Assembly: GCA_006503475.1 (NCBI GenBank)
Contig: RSEH01000009.1
Coordinates: 186,001-250,000, forward strand
DNA length: 64,000 bases
DNA from: Stentor roeselii
Lineage: Eukaryota; Ciliophora; Heterotrichea; Heterotrichida; Stentoridae
Direction: 5' to 3'
Part shown: piece by piece, positions 25,735 through 35,453 of the stretch
Layout of the letters: each line of letters begins with the position of its first letter
Position numbering within the stretch: position 1 is the first letter of the stretch
Notes under the pieces: model-generated
What the model saw: only the letters and a program-made list of their open reading frames with translations
The model's database searches: none
Told to the model about the DNA's origin: nothing
Translations under genes and position numbers: made by a program

Positions 25735-28700
25735 CTATGCTCTGTATCGTCTCTCATATTTTTTTGCTTCTTTTTTAAGTTCTGATAAATTAGACTCAGC
25801 ATATTTCTTATAATTAATCAAAGACTCACATTCAGTAAGAGAAGACTGTCTGACATCACTTATATACCTCATCTTGCTCATCTCTGCTAAAAAGTTACTC
25901 ATACTTTGCATATCAGCAAAGATCTTATCATCCAAGATTTCTTCAAGATGAATATCAAGCATATCAATAAAAATAGGACTATCAATAGCATCTAAAATGC
26001 ACATAATCATCAAAACCTCATAATGCAACTTTTTCTTCAAACTCAGCAACAACTTCAGCCTAATAACCGAAAACCTCGAAAGCACTTTCCAAAGTTCTTG
26101 TTTAAATCCTTTCTTCTCAAAAAATTTCTTCACAATTTCAATTCTTTCCTTCAAGCCAGAACTTTCCCAATTATCAAAAAAACCTTCAGGGTACTCTTCA
26201 ATAAGCCAGATATCAACTCTGCCATCAAGACTAAGACAACCTTTCCACATTTCAAGTTTTTCCTGAGAAGTCATTTGAGTCCACAGTTCTTTTTGCAATT
26301 CTGAATACTCAGAATTTATCTCAAGTCCATAAACTTTAAAAATTCCTTCTTGTTTAAAAAGACTTTCATTTCTGAACTGCAAAGAAAGGCCATTCCAGAT
26401 TTGAACTTTTTCACTTGTTGGAGTATTTTCCCAGATATGCTGGTTGATATAAGGCAGAAGAATCGGGTCAGTGAATTTTATGTTAAAGTCTTGTTCTGAG
26501 GAATTTGTTCTGAGTTGGATTTTGTTTATTTTTAGACGAGATTCTAAAGCTGTGAAAAAATTTCCACTGTCGAAAAAGGTGTTTAAAACTGGTTCTTCAT
26601 TGAAAATCTCCTCGTCTCCGATGGTGGCAACGATTCTATCAATAGAGTTTCGAATACAACTGTCAGAGGTTTCTTCTGTTTGATTGAGGATTATCACTTT
26701 TTTGCCTTCCCATCGTGCTTTTAAGGTAAAGATGATTTTCTGAAAGGTTGACATTTTAGAGACATGAGGATTGGTTTCGTAACTTCCTGAGATAATAGCA
26801 GTGAACATGGTAGTCAAGAAGAAAATAATGATGATGATGTACAAGATGATGAAAAGTAACCCTAAAGCGCTGTCAGCACTTTTGAAGCTTTCTTGATCAA
26901 ACAAGCCAAATTGCATGAAATAACTGGAAAATAAAGATTTTGAAACAGATGAAAAGCCTTCGATGTTGTGACCTAACAGGATGTGCCCTGAAATGACGAA
27001 ACCAAGAAGAATTATATAAAACATGACTGTAAAAAACATGAAGTCCAGTCTTGCATTAATCATCACTCTGATCAAATAGGAGATTTTCTCAGATACTTGA
27101 AGGTAAATCGGAAGCTGAAACAGTAAGATCATCGCATTGATCGCAATCATTTTTCTGATATACTCGATGTAATCTGCTACGAATGAAACATCACTAATGT
27201 TGTTTATCTCGAATTTATAGAGGTTTATGTAGAGCAGGCTTATTAATGTCACAAATGTTAGAATGATTGACGCTGCTTCGATACTGTTGAACGGGACTAG
27301 AAAAAAGTAAGAAAAAAACGTTTTTAAAAGCTGAAAGAAGTGATTTTTCAAGTTTTTTAAAAATTTTTTAACTAGTGAAATAGAATAAGCTGTTGTCACC
27401 GAATTTAAATCAGTTCGATTTGGCTGGCATATCTTATCAATAATTTTATCAAGTTCCAAATGTTTTCTCAATGACTTCAACCTGGCAGCATTAATCTCTT
27501 TCCACAAATCAACCAAGTCAATTAAATTTGCAATGAAAAAGTAGCAACAAATCACCATACTGATAACAATCAAAGCAGTTATCGAGTTTTCTTTATCTGA
27601 ATGAAAAAAAGGACTAATCGAAACAGATTTAAATCTACTTTCAATGACTTCATTTTTTCCGATATCAAAAAACAATAAATTATAAGACAAAGAATTCAAA
27701 TTAGCATTTGTCGTCACCCATTCAATCGCACAGAACTTTCCGTTTAACAATATGTTATCTACTCGCATAAAACTGAAAATTTCTTGAGTTCTTGGCATGT
27801 CAATAAAATAACCTATCAGCCCTCCCTTGCCCTTATAACTGTCGATATCTCCTGGAGGTTCTTGAAGGTAAAGGTATTTTGTTACTCCTCCTCGAAAATT
27901 ACTGAAATTAGTCGATCCTGTGATTAACTGTGGTAAAGTCTTCCGTGAAAATGAGCTGGGATTTGATTCAACTTTGTAGAACTGGATTGTTATTCTTATT
28001 GAATTGTTGAACTCGATGTAGTTTTGCCAGTTGTAAGATTCTGATAGTAGTCCTAAGATGATAGTTTCAGAGATATCGTAAATATCATCAACACTGTCGA
28101 TCTGTTCAAGAGACTTTTCAGAATTCCAGTCATTTATAGTTTTTTCTATGAAGTCCTGGTTAACCTTGCAGAGTTCATACGACTCTCGAAGTCTTAAAAT
28201 AGGAATCGTTGTGACCAAGAAAAAAACAATTAAAAAAATATAACACAAAAGTCCTCTTAACAGTCGAAAATTGTACTCAACGTCGAATTCTCTTAAAAAG
28301 TAAACTTTTTGACTTGTTTTTTCCTTTGTGAGAATTTCAGTTATTTTCTTTTTGAACTGTTCAACGTACACGTCTTGATTCACCAAGTTTGAACTGTAAA
28401 GAAAACTTTTTAATGAACTTAAGTTAAATTTTATCTTTTGAATAAAATTTATGCTCATTTGGCCTTTTATGAAATTTTCAATGTTTTGAAGCTTGTCTTG
28501 GTTTTCGTTGAAATTTAGACTTGAAGTCATTTCAGAGAGTCTTTGGTATTCTTTGGCTTCTTTGTAGAGAAGGGGACGATTGTTGAAGCTGATGAAACTG
28601 ATTAAAATCTTTAGAAGGCCTTTTGTTTTAGTTTTTAACATCTCTGTTTTGGCAGATATTAATAGTCGGTCTTTTGTTTTAATTGAATAGAAGGTGCTGA

Positions 28701-30180
28701 TTATCACTGCGTAGAATAAGTTGATTAGTACAAAGTAAAAAATTGCGATGAAGAGAATAGAAACTATGGTTATCACATCACATGAAGAACTCGTACAGTA
28801 AGTGAAATTCACGTTTCCTGTCATGCTGCTGAAGAAACTTAGAGACGAAGAGGTCAATGAATTAAGTGACTCTTCTTCAGTCCCATAAGCAACATGTCCA
28901 GTAACAACAAACCCACAAAACAAAATCGCACTAATAAAGCAAATATTAACCAAATCATTCTTCGACAATCTAATAGTTTCAAAAAGCACTCCAAATGAAG
29001 GAAACTGTATTTTTAAAAAAGCCACAAGTCTAATAAGACTAAACAAGCACGTAAGTGATGCAAGTCTAATCAAAACTCGATATTCTCTCGAGTACTCCAA
29101 CAACCTATCAAACTCATTTTCACTGAAAGCCATATCAAACTTTCCAATATTCACCAAGTTGAGCTTAACGAACAAGACAATACATCCAAAAAGACAGATG
29201 ATGACGATAACTTCAAGATAATCATAAAGATTGAGAGAAAGGTCGAATTTTGAGATAAATCTCTTGCATATCAAGCGATACCTGTTCAAAAACTTAAGAA
29301 GTGCAACAATAAATGAAAAGAGAACCAAAGAAAAAATCGTGATAATTGATGTGAACTCTTCAGATGAATTCGAAAATAACTCTGGACTGATTCCATGAGA
29401 ATATCCTTCAATTTCGAATTTTCCTGAACTTTTTCTTCTGATTGTTTTATGATAAAACACTGTGGTCCAGGTATTTCGACAATGAGCTACTATTTCCACT
29501 GATAGCGAAATGAAACATTTTGAATTTACCCAAAATGACTTCATTTCTCTCCATTTCATCAGAGATTCTTCTAAAGTCATATTCGGAAAATACTCGCTGT
29601 AACCATCAGTTGGGCCGTTGGAGTAAAACCAAAGTCCAAGTCTCGACGTTCTTTCATATCTTTCGCTTTGGTAGTCATAAGGCTCTGTGATGAACTCAGA
29701 GATTTCAAAGTTTTTGTAAGGGTTTTTTATAAGGTTCGCACTTTTTAGAGTGAGTTTCAAACCTGCCAAAGAAAGATAAGGATGAAAAACTGACTCGGAA
29801 AAAAAGTTTAATAAAACCTTTTCTCGAATGTACAAGTCCAGGTCGTCTAAACCTTTCACTTCTAAGGAAATGCTGGTTGTGTCGAATAACAATGAAAGCT
29901 TTTCAGATATTTTAAAGATCTCGGGCACCCGGCTTAACTCTAGGAAAAAGAGAATCAAGATAACTGCGAAGAATACTGGAGTCGCTATTCCTGATTTTTC
30001 GATGTCTTTCTGTTCTAAAGATTTTTGGAAATTTGAGGAGGCTTCAGCGATTTCTGCTTGGATTTCTTGAATATCTTCGTCTGTGAGGCCTGGGTTTCGA
30101 ATTGAATCGATCGTCATTTGGTCTTGGGTAGGCTCGTCGATAACTGTCACATCAGGTTCGAATCTTCCATTATTTTTCAT
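25735..30180 (-). CDS. Tandem (2 x 6TM) polycystin/TRPML-like cation channel
   Basis: A 1481-residue membrane protein with two channel units in one chain. Unit 1 has S1 near residue 75, an extracytosolic domain about 95-275, then S2-S6 up to about 505 with a pore-region sequence around GHVAYGTEEES and S6 ILFIAIFYFVLINLFYAV. Unit 2 repeats the plan: S1 near 645, lumenal domain about 665-865, S2-S6 about 870-1135 with GHILLGHNIEG and S6 LLFIILYIIIIIFFLTTMF. The large S1-S2 loop and pore motif indicate the PKD-channel family (polycystins and mucolipins). Normal members have one unit and form tetramers; two fused units would assemble as dimers, as in two-pore channels. A ciliary or vacuolar Ca2+ channel is inference. 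Confidence 0.85.
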   Translation of the reverse strand: MKNNGRFEPDVTVIDEPTQDQMTIDSIRNPGLTDEDIQEIQAEIAEASSNFQKSLEQKDIEKSGIATPVFFAVILILFFLELSRVPEIFKISEKLSLLFDTTSISLEVKGLDDLDLYIREKVLLNFFSESVFHPYLSLAGLKLTLKSANLIKNPYKNFEISEFITEPYDYQSERYERTSRLGLWFYSNGPTDGYSEYFPNMTLEESLMKWREMKSFWVNSKCFISLSVEIVAHCRNTWTTVFYHKTIRRKSSGKFEIEGYSHGISPELFSNSSEEFTSIITIFSLVLFSFIVALLKFLNRYRLICKRFISKFDLSLNLYDYLEVIVIICLFGCIVLFVKLNLVNIGKFDMAFSENEFDRLLEYSREYRVLIRLASLTCLFSLIRLVAFLKIQFPSFGVLFETIRLSKNDLVNICFISAILFCGFVVTGHVAYGTEEESLNSLTSSSLSFFSSMTGNVNFTYCTSSSCDVITIVSILFIAIFYFVLINLFYAVIISTFYSIKTKDRLLISAKTEMLKTKTKGLLKILISFISFNNRPLLYKEAKEYQRLSEMTSSLNFNENQDKLQNIENFIKGQMSINFIQKIKFNLSSLKSFLYSSNLVNQDVYVEQFKKKITEILTKEKTSQKVYFLREFDVEYNFRLLRGLLCYIFLIVFFLVTTIPILRLRESYELCKVNQDFIEKTINDWNSEKSLEQIDSVDDIYDISETIILGLLSESYNWQNYIEFNNSIRITIQFYKVESNPSSFSRKTLPQLITGSTNFSNFRGGVTKYLYLQEPPGDIDSYKGKGGLIGYFIDMPRTQEIFSFMRVDNILLNGKFCAIEWVTTNANLNSLSYNLLFFDIGKNEVIESRFKSVSISPFFHSDKENSITALIVISMVICCYFFIANLIDLVDLWKEINAARLKSLRKHLELDKIIDKICQPNRTDLNSVTTAYSISLVKKFLKNLKNHFFQLLKTFFSYFFLVPFNSIEAASIILTFVTLISLLYINLYKFEINNISDVSFVADYIEYIRKMIAINAMILLFQLPIYLQVSEKISYLIRVMINARLDFMFFTVMFYIILLGFVISGHILLGHNIEGFSSVSKSLFSSYFMQFGLFDQESFKSADSALGLLFIILYIIIIIFFLTTMFTAIISGSYETNPHVSKMSTFQKIIFTLKARWEGKKVIILNQTEETSDSCIRNSIDRIVATIGDEEIFNEEPVLNTFFDSGNFFTALESRLKINKIQLRTNSSEQDFNIKFTDPILLPYINQHIWENTPTSEKVQIWNGLSLQFRNESLFKQEGIFKVYGLEINSEYSELQKELWTQMTSQEKLEMWKGCLSLDGRVDIWLIEEYPEGFFDNWESSGLKERIEIVKKFFEKKGFKQELWKVLSRFSVIRLKLLLSLKKKLHYEVLMIMCILDAIDSPIFIDMLDIHLEEILDDKIFADMQSMSNFLAEMSKMRYISDVRQSSLTECESLINYKKYAESNLSELKKEAKKYERRYRA

Positions 30181-31500
30181 TAATAACCCAATGATAAAAT
30201 TTTAAATTGCATATCATTTGAATTAATCAACTTTAGCTGTTAACTATTTTATTGATAGGGTTTTGAATAGAAAATTTCTTAAGTTTTATTGATTGAGATA
30301 TAATTATTGTGAAAAAGTCTTTTATTGACTTGAAATTGATTTTAAGTTTACTTAGTAGTTTTTTATGAAAATATGAAATTTTAGGATAATATTTGATGTC
30401 TTGACTTGAAGTTTATGAAAAGTAGTTTCCAATACCATGAATATTGGATGCACAATGCTTTGCTGTTGAAATTCAAAAGTCAAAGAAACGATTGAATTGG
30501 TGATAATTTATCATTGAATCAAAAGATTATAAACTATTTAGAATTATCATATAGAAGTTTTAAGTAAACCTAAAAAGTTTAAACAATATTTTGGATTATT
30601 ATCAAAGAAATTTGAATAGTATTTAAAAAACCTTTGAGTGAACCAAATCTTTTTTTTAAGATTCAAATTAACTTAGTTCCTAAAGTAAAATGAAAGTTTC
30701 TAAATTAGAGTTTATTTTCAGTGCTTTATTTTCTTGGTATTTCTGATAAGCTCATTTTTGAATGTAAATTCAATCGAAGATCACTTAATGTAATCTCAAG
30801 TAATCTTTATTAGAATAAATCAAAGCAACCTTGAAAATTATTTTCATTATCAAGGACATAAGGAGCGATTACATCCTTAAATTCAAAATTGCAACTTTGG
30901 TAAATTTCATAATTTAAGAAAATCTTAACTCTTCCAAAGGTTAAAGTTGAATTTGACACTGATATTATATATTATAGGTAAAAAATACGACGGATTACAT
31001 ATTTGTGATGCCAACTTCATGGCATAAATGATAAGTGAAACAATAAGTTTGAATCAAAATCTTTTCTAACTGTAAAAACAAATTTTGATACCTTTACCAA
31101 CAACTGAAGTTAAAATCCACATCATTAAGTTTCAAATCAACTAATTGTATGAATTTATTTGCAAATATCTAAACCTTTACTCTTGCCAATATTTTATAAA
31201 TATTGATATACTTTCTAAATCTCGAAATTCACCAATGTTCAATTACAACTAAACTTTTCAAAACTTCAAGCAAACATAAATAAATTTACTAAACCATTCA
31301 ACCCAAAAAGCCTTTAAAACCTTTAAAATTTTAAATACTAAAATCATCCAACCCTTCAATCAACCAGTATAAATAACCCCCAAACAAAAAAAGACCCTAC
31401 TAAAAACCCATCTCAAATCTAAAAACCCTCAAAAAAATCCAATCACTTAAAACCCTCCTCCAAAGCCATCCATTCAAAACCCCAGCTTTAATATTTCCAA
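30181..31500. other. 1.3-kb spacer between divergent genes
   Basis: AT-rich with only very short open frames and no structured RNA or repeat family seen. The last 250 bases before 31501 are unusually rich in A and C on the plus strand (repeated AAACCC and CCAAAA runs), without a recognised function. Confidence 0.5.
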
Positions 31501-32382
31501 ATGAAATCCGAAGAAATAGCTCTTTCCACTTTTTCGTCAAAGTCAAGCCTTCCAAGTCTTCCTTCCAACTTCGCAATGACAATAATCGAAAAAGAAATCG
31601 AGTTAGAAAAGTGTTGCAGTCCTTCATTGATATCAGAGTTAGTAGAGCTTTACTCTCAAGCAATAGAGTTTTACAATTTCAACAACGACCCGAAATGCTA
31701 CGACTACCAAGACCGAATGCACAAAATGCTTCTTCGTCCTTCAGTTCTTTCAACTTTATCTCCCGAAAAGCAAGATCGTTCGAAGTCCCCTTTGCCTGAC
31801 CCGAAAAAAGACTTCGAGAAGAGTAAAAAGTTGATCGCTGCAGAATTAAACAGTAGTTTATCAGTCACTTCACATAAAGCTGAGAGAACCATCATCAGAG
31901 CAATAGACCAGAACGAGAATGAAACAAAAGAAGTCGCTGTGAAACTTGCGGATAATTTCAAAATGCAAGATAATGACTTGCTTAATCGACTAGAGTCAAG
32001 AAGGAAGCTTAATAGGACTTTTACTGGAGAAGCTCAAGTTGAGACTCAGGAAACTGTGAATAATTTGACCTTTACACAGGAACTGGAACTTGGAGAAAGT
32101 GATAAGTCTGCAGGATTTGCAGTTAGTAAAGGAGAAATCAGCAGGAAAATTGAAGATCTTATGGAAATGCATTTCGCTGAAAAGGCAGCGAAAATCGCGG
32201 AGATTAATGTCAGGTATGAAAGGGAAATTTTAGAAATGCAGGATGAAGGAGTTATGGCTTTGGTTGTTAATCAGATGAGACAGAATATGAAGGATGAAAT
32301 TGAAAGTGTTAGTAAAGAATTTGATGAGAGGAGAAGGGCGGAAATTATGAAGTTGAAGCAAGAGTTGCAGGGTTTCGTGTAA
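31501..32382 (+). CDS. Coiled-coil hypothetical protein
   Basis: A 293-residue protein. Residues about 40-80 are helical with a distinctive segment (LVELYSQAIEFYNFNND, DRMHKMLLRPSV). The middle is disordered and charged. Residues about 200-290 form a strong coiled coil (KAAKIAEINVRYEREILEM, DERRRAEIMKLKQEL). No enzymatic motif is visible and the family is unknown. It stands alone on the plus strand and converges with the LRR gene (190 bp). Confidence 0.75.
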   Translation: MKSEEIALSTFSSKSSLPSLPSNFAMTIIEKEIELEKCCSPSLISELVELYSQAIEFYNFNNDPKCYDYQDRMHKMLLRPSVLSTLSPEKQDRSKSPLPDPKKDFEKSKKLIAAELNSSLSVTSHKAERTIIRAIDQNENETKEVAVKLADNFKMQDNDLLNRLESRRKLNRTFTGEAQVETQETVNNLTFTQELELGESDKSAGFAVSKGEISRKIEDLMEMHFAEKAAKIAEINVRYEREILEMQDEGVMALVVNQMRQNMKDEIESVSKEFDERRRAEIMKLKQELQGFV

Positions 32383-32572
32383 AGGAAATAATTAACAGTT
32401 AGATGAAGAAATTTTAGGTTTTTTTGAAGATTTTTTGGTATTTTTGAATTTTAGTTAATAATTATCATAATTTTTCAATTTAATAAAAACAAATAATGAT
32501 TATCTTTAAGTATAAAGGATGATTTTATCATAGTTTAAAAATAAATGGTATGCATCCAAGTAATTACTCACA

Positions 32573-34774
32573 TTATTTTTTAGGTAGTGCCTTAAAAGAC
32601 TTTCTAGTTCTCTGCTTTGATAAAGTCCTTCTATTAGGAGAGGTATTTCTTTTTTTCTCTTCAATATACTTAGCAGGGTTTTTAATTTTATCAATGGCAA
32701 GGTTCATTTCTTTAATTTTTCCCTTAATCAATTCCAAGGTGCTTACAGCGCTATTATAATTAATATCAGCAGATCTTTTCTCATCTTTAAGCCCCTGAAT
32801 CCTGTTATTGAACTGTGACCTTTTCATTCCAACTTCTTCTCGAAAAGTAGCTTCTACCTATTCCTTACTTTTTTTATCAAGTTTTTGTATATCCTGTGCG
32901 ACGAGAGCAGTATTATTACTAATTTCTTCTTTCATTTTCTCAAAGTTCATTTTATGTTTATAGTTCTCGACATGAATATTTTCGATTTCAATACTAAGAC
33001 TTTGACTGATTTCTTTAATCTCTGAAAATTCATTATCAATGACGTTCTTTTTATGATATTCTTCATTTTTCGTTGTTGAGAGTTTATTCTGCAATTTTTC
33101 GACTTTTTCAAAATAATCCATTTTTTCCTTTTTTTTTTCTTCAATTTGTTCAAAAATCCTTTCGATATTATTTTCTTTTAAACTCAAAGCTTCTATTTTT
33201 TGTTTCAATCTAGGACTTAAAAGTTGTTTATAGTTGAAGTTGTTTTTCATGAGGTTTTCCTTGATTTCTTTCACGTACTTCAAGTTCATGGGGTTCATGG
33301 TGAGGTCGATTTTAAGGAGATTAGGTTTGTATCGAGTTATTTCTGATAAAATCCTTCCAGCTTCGTCTTTTAATGAGTTTTCAGCGAAGCTTAGATACTC
33401 AATAGTCGAGTTGAACTTAAGTGAATTAACAATATCGACTCCGCCCTTATTCTTAATCTGATTATAAGACAAGTCAATAGAGACCAAGCAAGAGTTTTTT
33501 TTAATAAGCTCAGCAATACTATTCGCAGAAACATCAGTAACTCCATTTTTACTCAAATAAATCCTTTTAACTCCATTGTTTTTCGCGAGTCCATCACAGA
33601 TCTTGATAACATTTTCATCTTTTAAACCACAAGAGCTAATCGAGACATACTGCAACATGGTATTCAAAGTCAAGCACTTTCCAATAGCGATTCCAGAATA
33701 CTGCGACAAGTTATTACTATCCAAGACCCAATGTGTGACATGCGCGTTATTTTCAAGAGCTTCACAGATTTTCCCAACTCCATAAGAACTAACATCACAA
33801 GCAGCCATTTCAATTTTAGTCAAAGGGCACTGTTTATCTAATTTCGAAGCAAGTGCCTTTGCTAAAAATTCACATCCTTTATTTCCAATCCGATTTCCTG
33901 AAAGGTTTATTTCTCGAAGACGGGTGGTTAGAAGAGTATCACAGAAATAATCAAAACCTTGAAAAGTGATGCCGTTATTACTGATGTCAAGTAAGACTAA
34001 TACATGATTATGCGCGATTCCTTGTATCAGGTACTCGAAGCCTTCCTTGCCGATGCCTGTGTCTCCGATGTTCAAGTGGGTTAAAAGGCGATTTACTCGA
34101 AGGAACTCGCTGACAGCTTCAGCCCCTTTGCACCCAAGACGGTTCCGGTGAAGACCTTCCAATGAACAGACATTGATGCTCACTAAGGACTGGTTGTCTT
34201 TCAAGGTATAGAAAAACTTGCTCAGTCCTTCTGAGTTGATGTCGTTGCTGCTGATGTCCACTGCGATGATCGAACGATTTTTCTTCAAGACACTTGCCAA
34301 GTAAATAGTTCCTTGCTCCCCGATGTTGTTTTTGCTGAGGTTTAATCTGCAGAAGTTCAGGTTTTTTTTTAAAATATTCGCCAAAACTTTCATACTTTCA
34401 ATACCCAAACCGTTTTCGTTTAATCCGATTGTACGGTTCGTGAATGACTTGCTGCAAAAATTGAAAAATCGCTGTTCTTGGTCTTTTATTTGTAAGATGT
34501 CTAGGTCTAAGCATTTTGCTTGGTAGATTTTTTTCACTTCTTCTGTTGATAGACCCTCGATTTCTACTTGAGTCATTTGTGGGAATGAACGAGAAGTGCA
34601 CCAGAAGGAACCTGCTGTTATTGGACGGGGCATCGTTCGGGTTGAGTCGAAGTTCATCAGCGTTTTCATTCGGAGGGAGGATATTGACGAGTCTTTCACC
34701 ATTAGAAGGCGAGTTGATTTTGAATGTGGCCTGTTTCGGCTCATAAATTCTTTTGCACTCCACGGTTTTCTCAT
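32573..34774 (-). CDS. Leucine-rich-repeat / coiled-coil protein
   Basis: A 15-nt intron at 32854-32868 joins the main frame (34774-32869) to a second exon (32853-32573), giving 728 residues. Residues about 110-500 carry around 12 ribonuclease-inhibitor-type LRRs (LNLSKNNIGEQGTIYLASVL, VDISSNDINSEGL, INLSGNRIGNKGCEFLAKAL). The C-terminal 200 residues are a lysine/glutamate-rich coiled coil (IEEKKKEKMDYFEKVEKL) with a basic tail from the second exon (TLSKQRTRKSFKALPKK). LRR plus coiled coil is common in ciliary and basal-body scaffolds; that role is inference. No NACHT or kinase domain is present. Confidence 0.87.
32854..32868 (-). other. 15-nt intron in LRR gene
   Basis: Coding-strand gtaaggaataggtag; GTA start, TAG end, A at position 10. 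It removes an in-frame TAG and merges what would otherwise be two adjacent genes into one coiled-coil tail. Confidence 0.88.
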
Positions 34775-35056
34775 TATGGAAAAATATTAGCTATTTAAAA
34801 GATATCTTTTTACTTTTTTTTTACTGTTGTAAGATTTTATTGATTTTAGTTGGGAGATTTGTGTGTTGCTGTTAATTCAAATTATCCTATTCTGATGTTG
34901 TTCACTAATCCTCACAACCAAAACCCAATAATTCTCAAATAATTTTCACAAATAACTTAACCTAAATCATAAATTCCCACAACTCTTCCAAGAACCCGAC
35001 TTACCTCAAAAAAATATCTACAGAACCCCAATTTCTATCTAAAAATCATCTTGTTA

Positions 35057-35440
35057 TTAATTACATCGTGGCTTGGCAACCGCAATAAGTTTAGACCCCA
35101 TTTTCATTCTCAGTTTGAACGGGGTATCACCTTCATGAACTTCTGCAAGCTGGCCTTTAGGAAGGTAAAGATGAATAACAGAATCTTCCCCAACAGCGAG
35201 TTGTTTATAAAGACCAGCAAACAAACTGCTAAAGTCCTGTGAGAGTCCCCACTGAAAGTCAAGTAATCGTTTATTATGTCCAAAAGACTTGACAGAAAAG
35301 CAGATAGTGCTGAAAACAGAGGCGGGCGAAACATAAAACTTGCAGCCCCAAACGAGTTCTACAAGAACTTTGCCTTTGAAATACTCAGTGACTTTGCCGT
35401 AACCCATCCAGGTGTAGACCCATTTGTCTTCGTCGATCAT
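35057..35440 (-). CDS. Small hypothetical protein, SH3-like beta fold possible
   Basis: A 127-residue protein starting MIDEDKWVYTWMGYGKV at 35440; the frame extends upstream but without a better ATG, and the preferred start leaves 13 bp to the preceding stop. The first 40 residues (GYGKVTEYFKGKVLVELVWG) resemble the KOW/SH3-like strand pattern found in many protist proteins. The rest has a lysine-rich end. An alternative C-terminus is possible: a GTA...AAG 15-mer at 35044-35058 with A at position 10 could be spliced, changing the end from CN to YDF. No function is known. Confidence 0.65.
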   Translation of the reverse strand: MIDEDKWVYTWMGYGKVTEYFKGKVLVELVWGCKFYVSPASVFSTICFSVKSFGHNKRLLDFQWGLSQDFSSLFAGLYKQLAVGEDSVIHLYLPKGQLAEVHEGDTPFKLRMKMGSKLIAVAKPRCN

Positions 35441-35453
35441 TAATATTATTAAT

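Noticed and set aside
32506-32700. Separate 64-residue minus-strand gene
   Set aside because: It overlaps the second exon of the LRR gene in another frame and starts without ATG.
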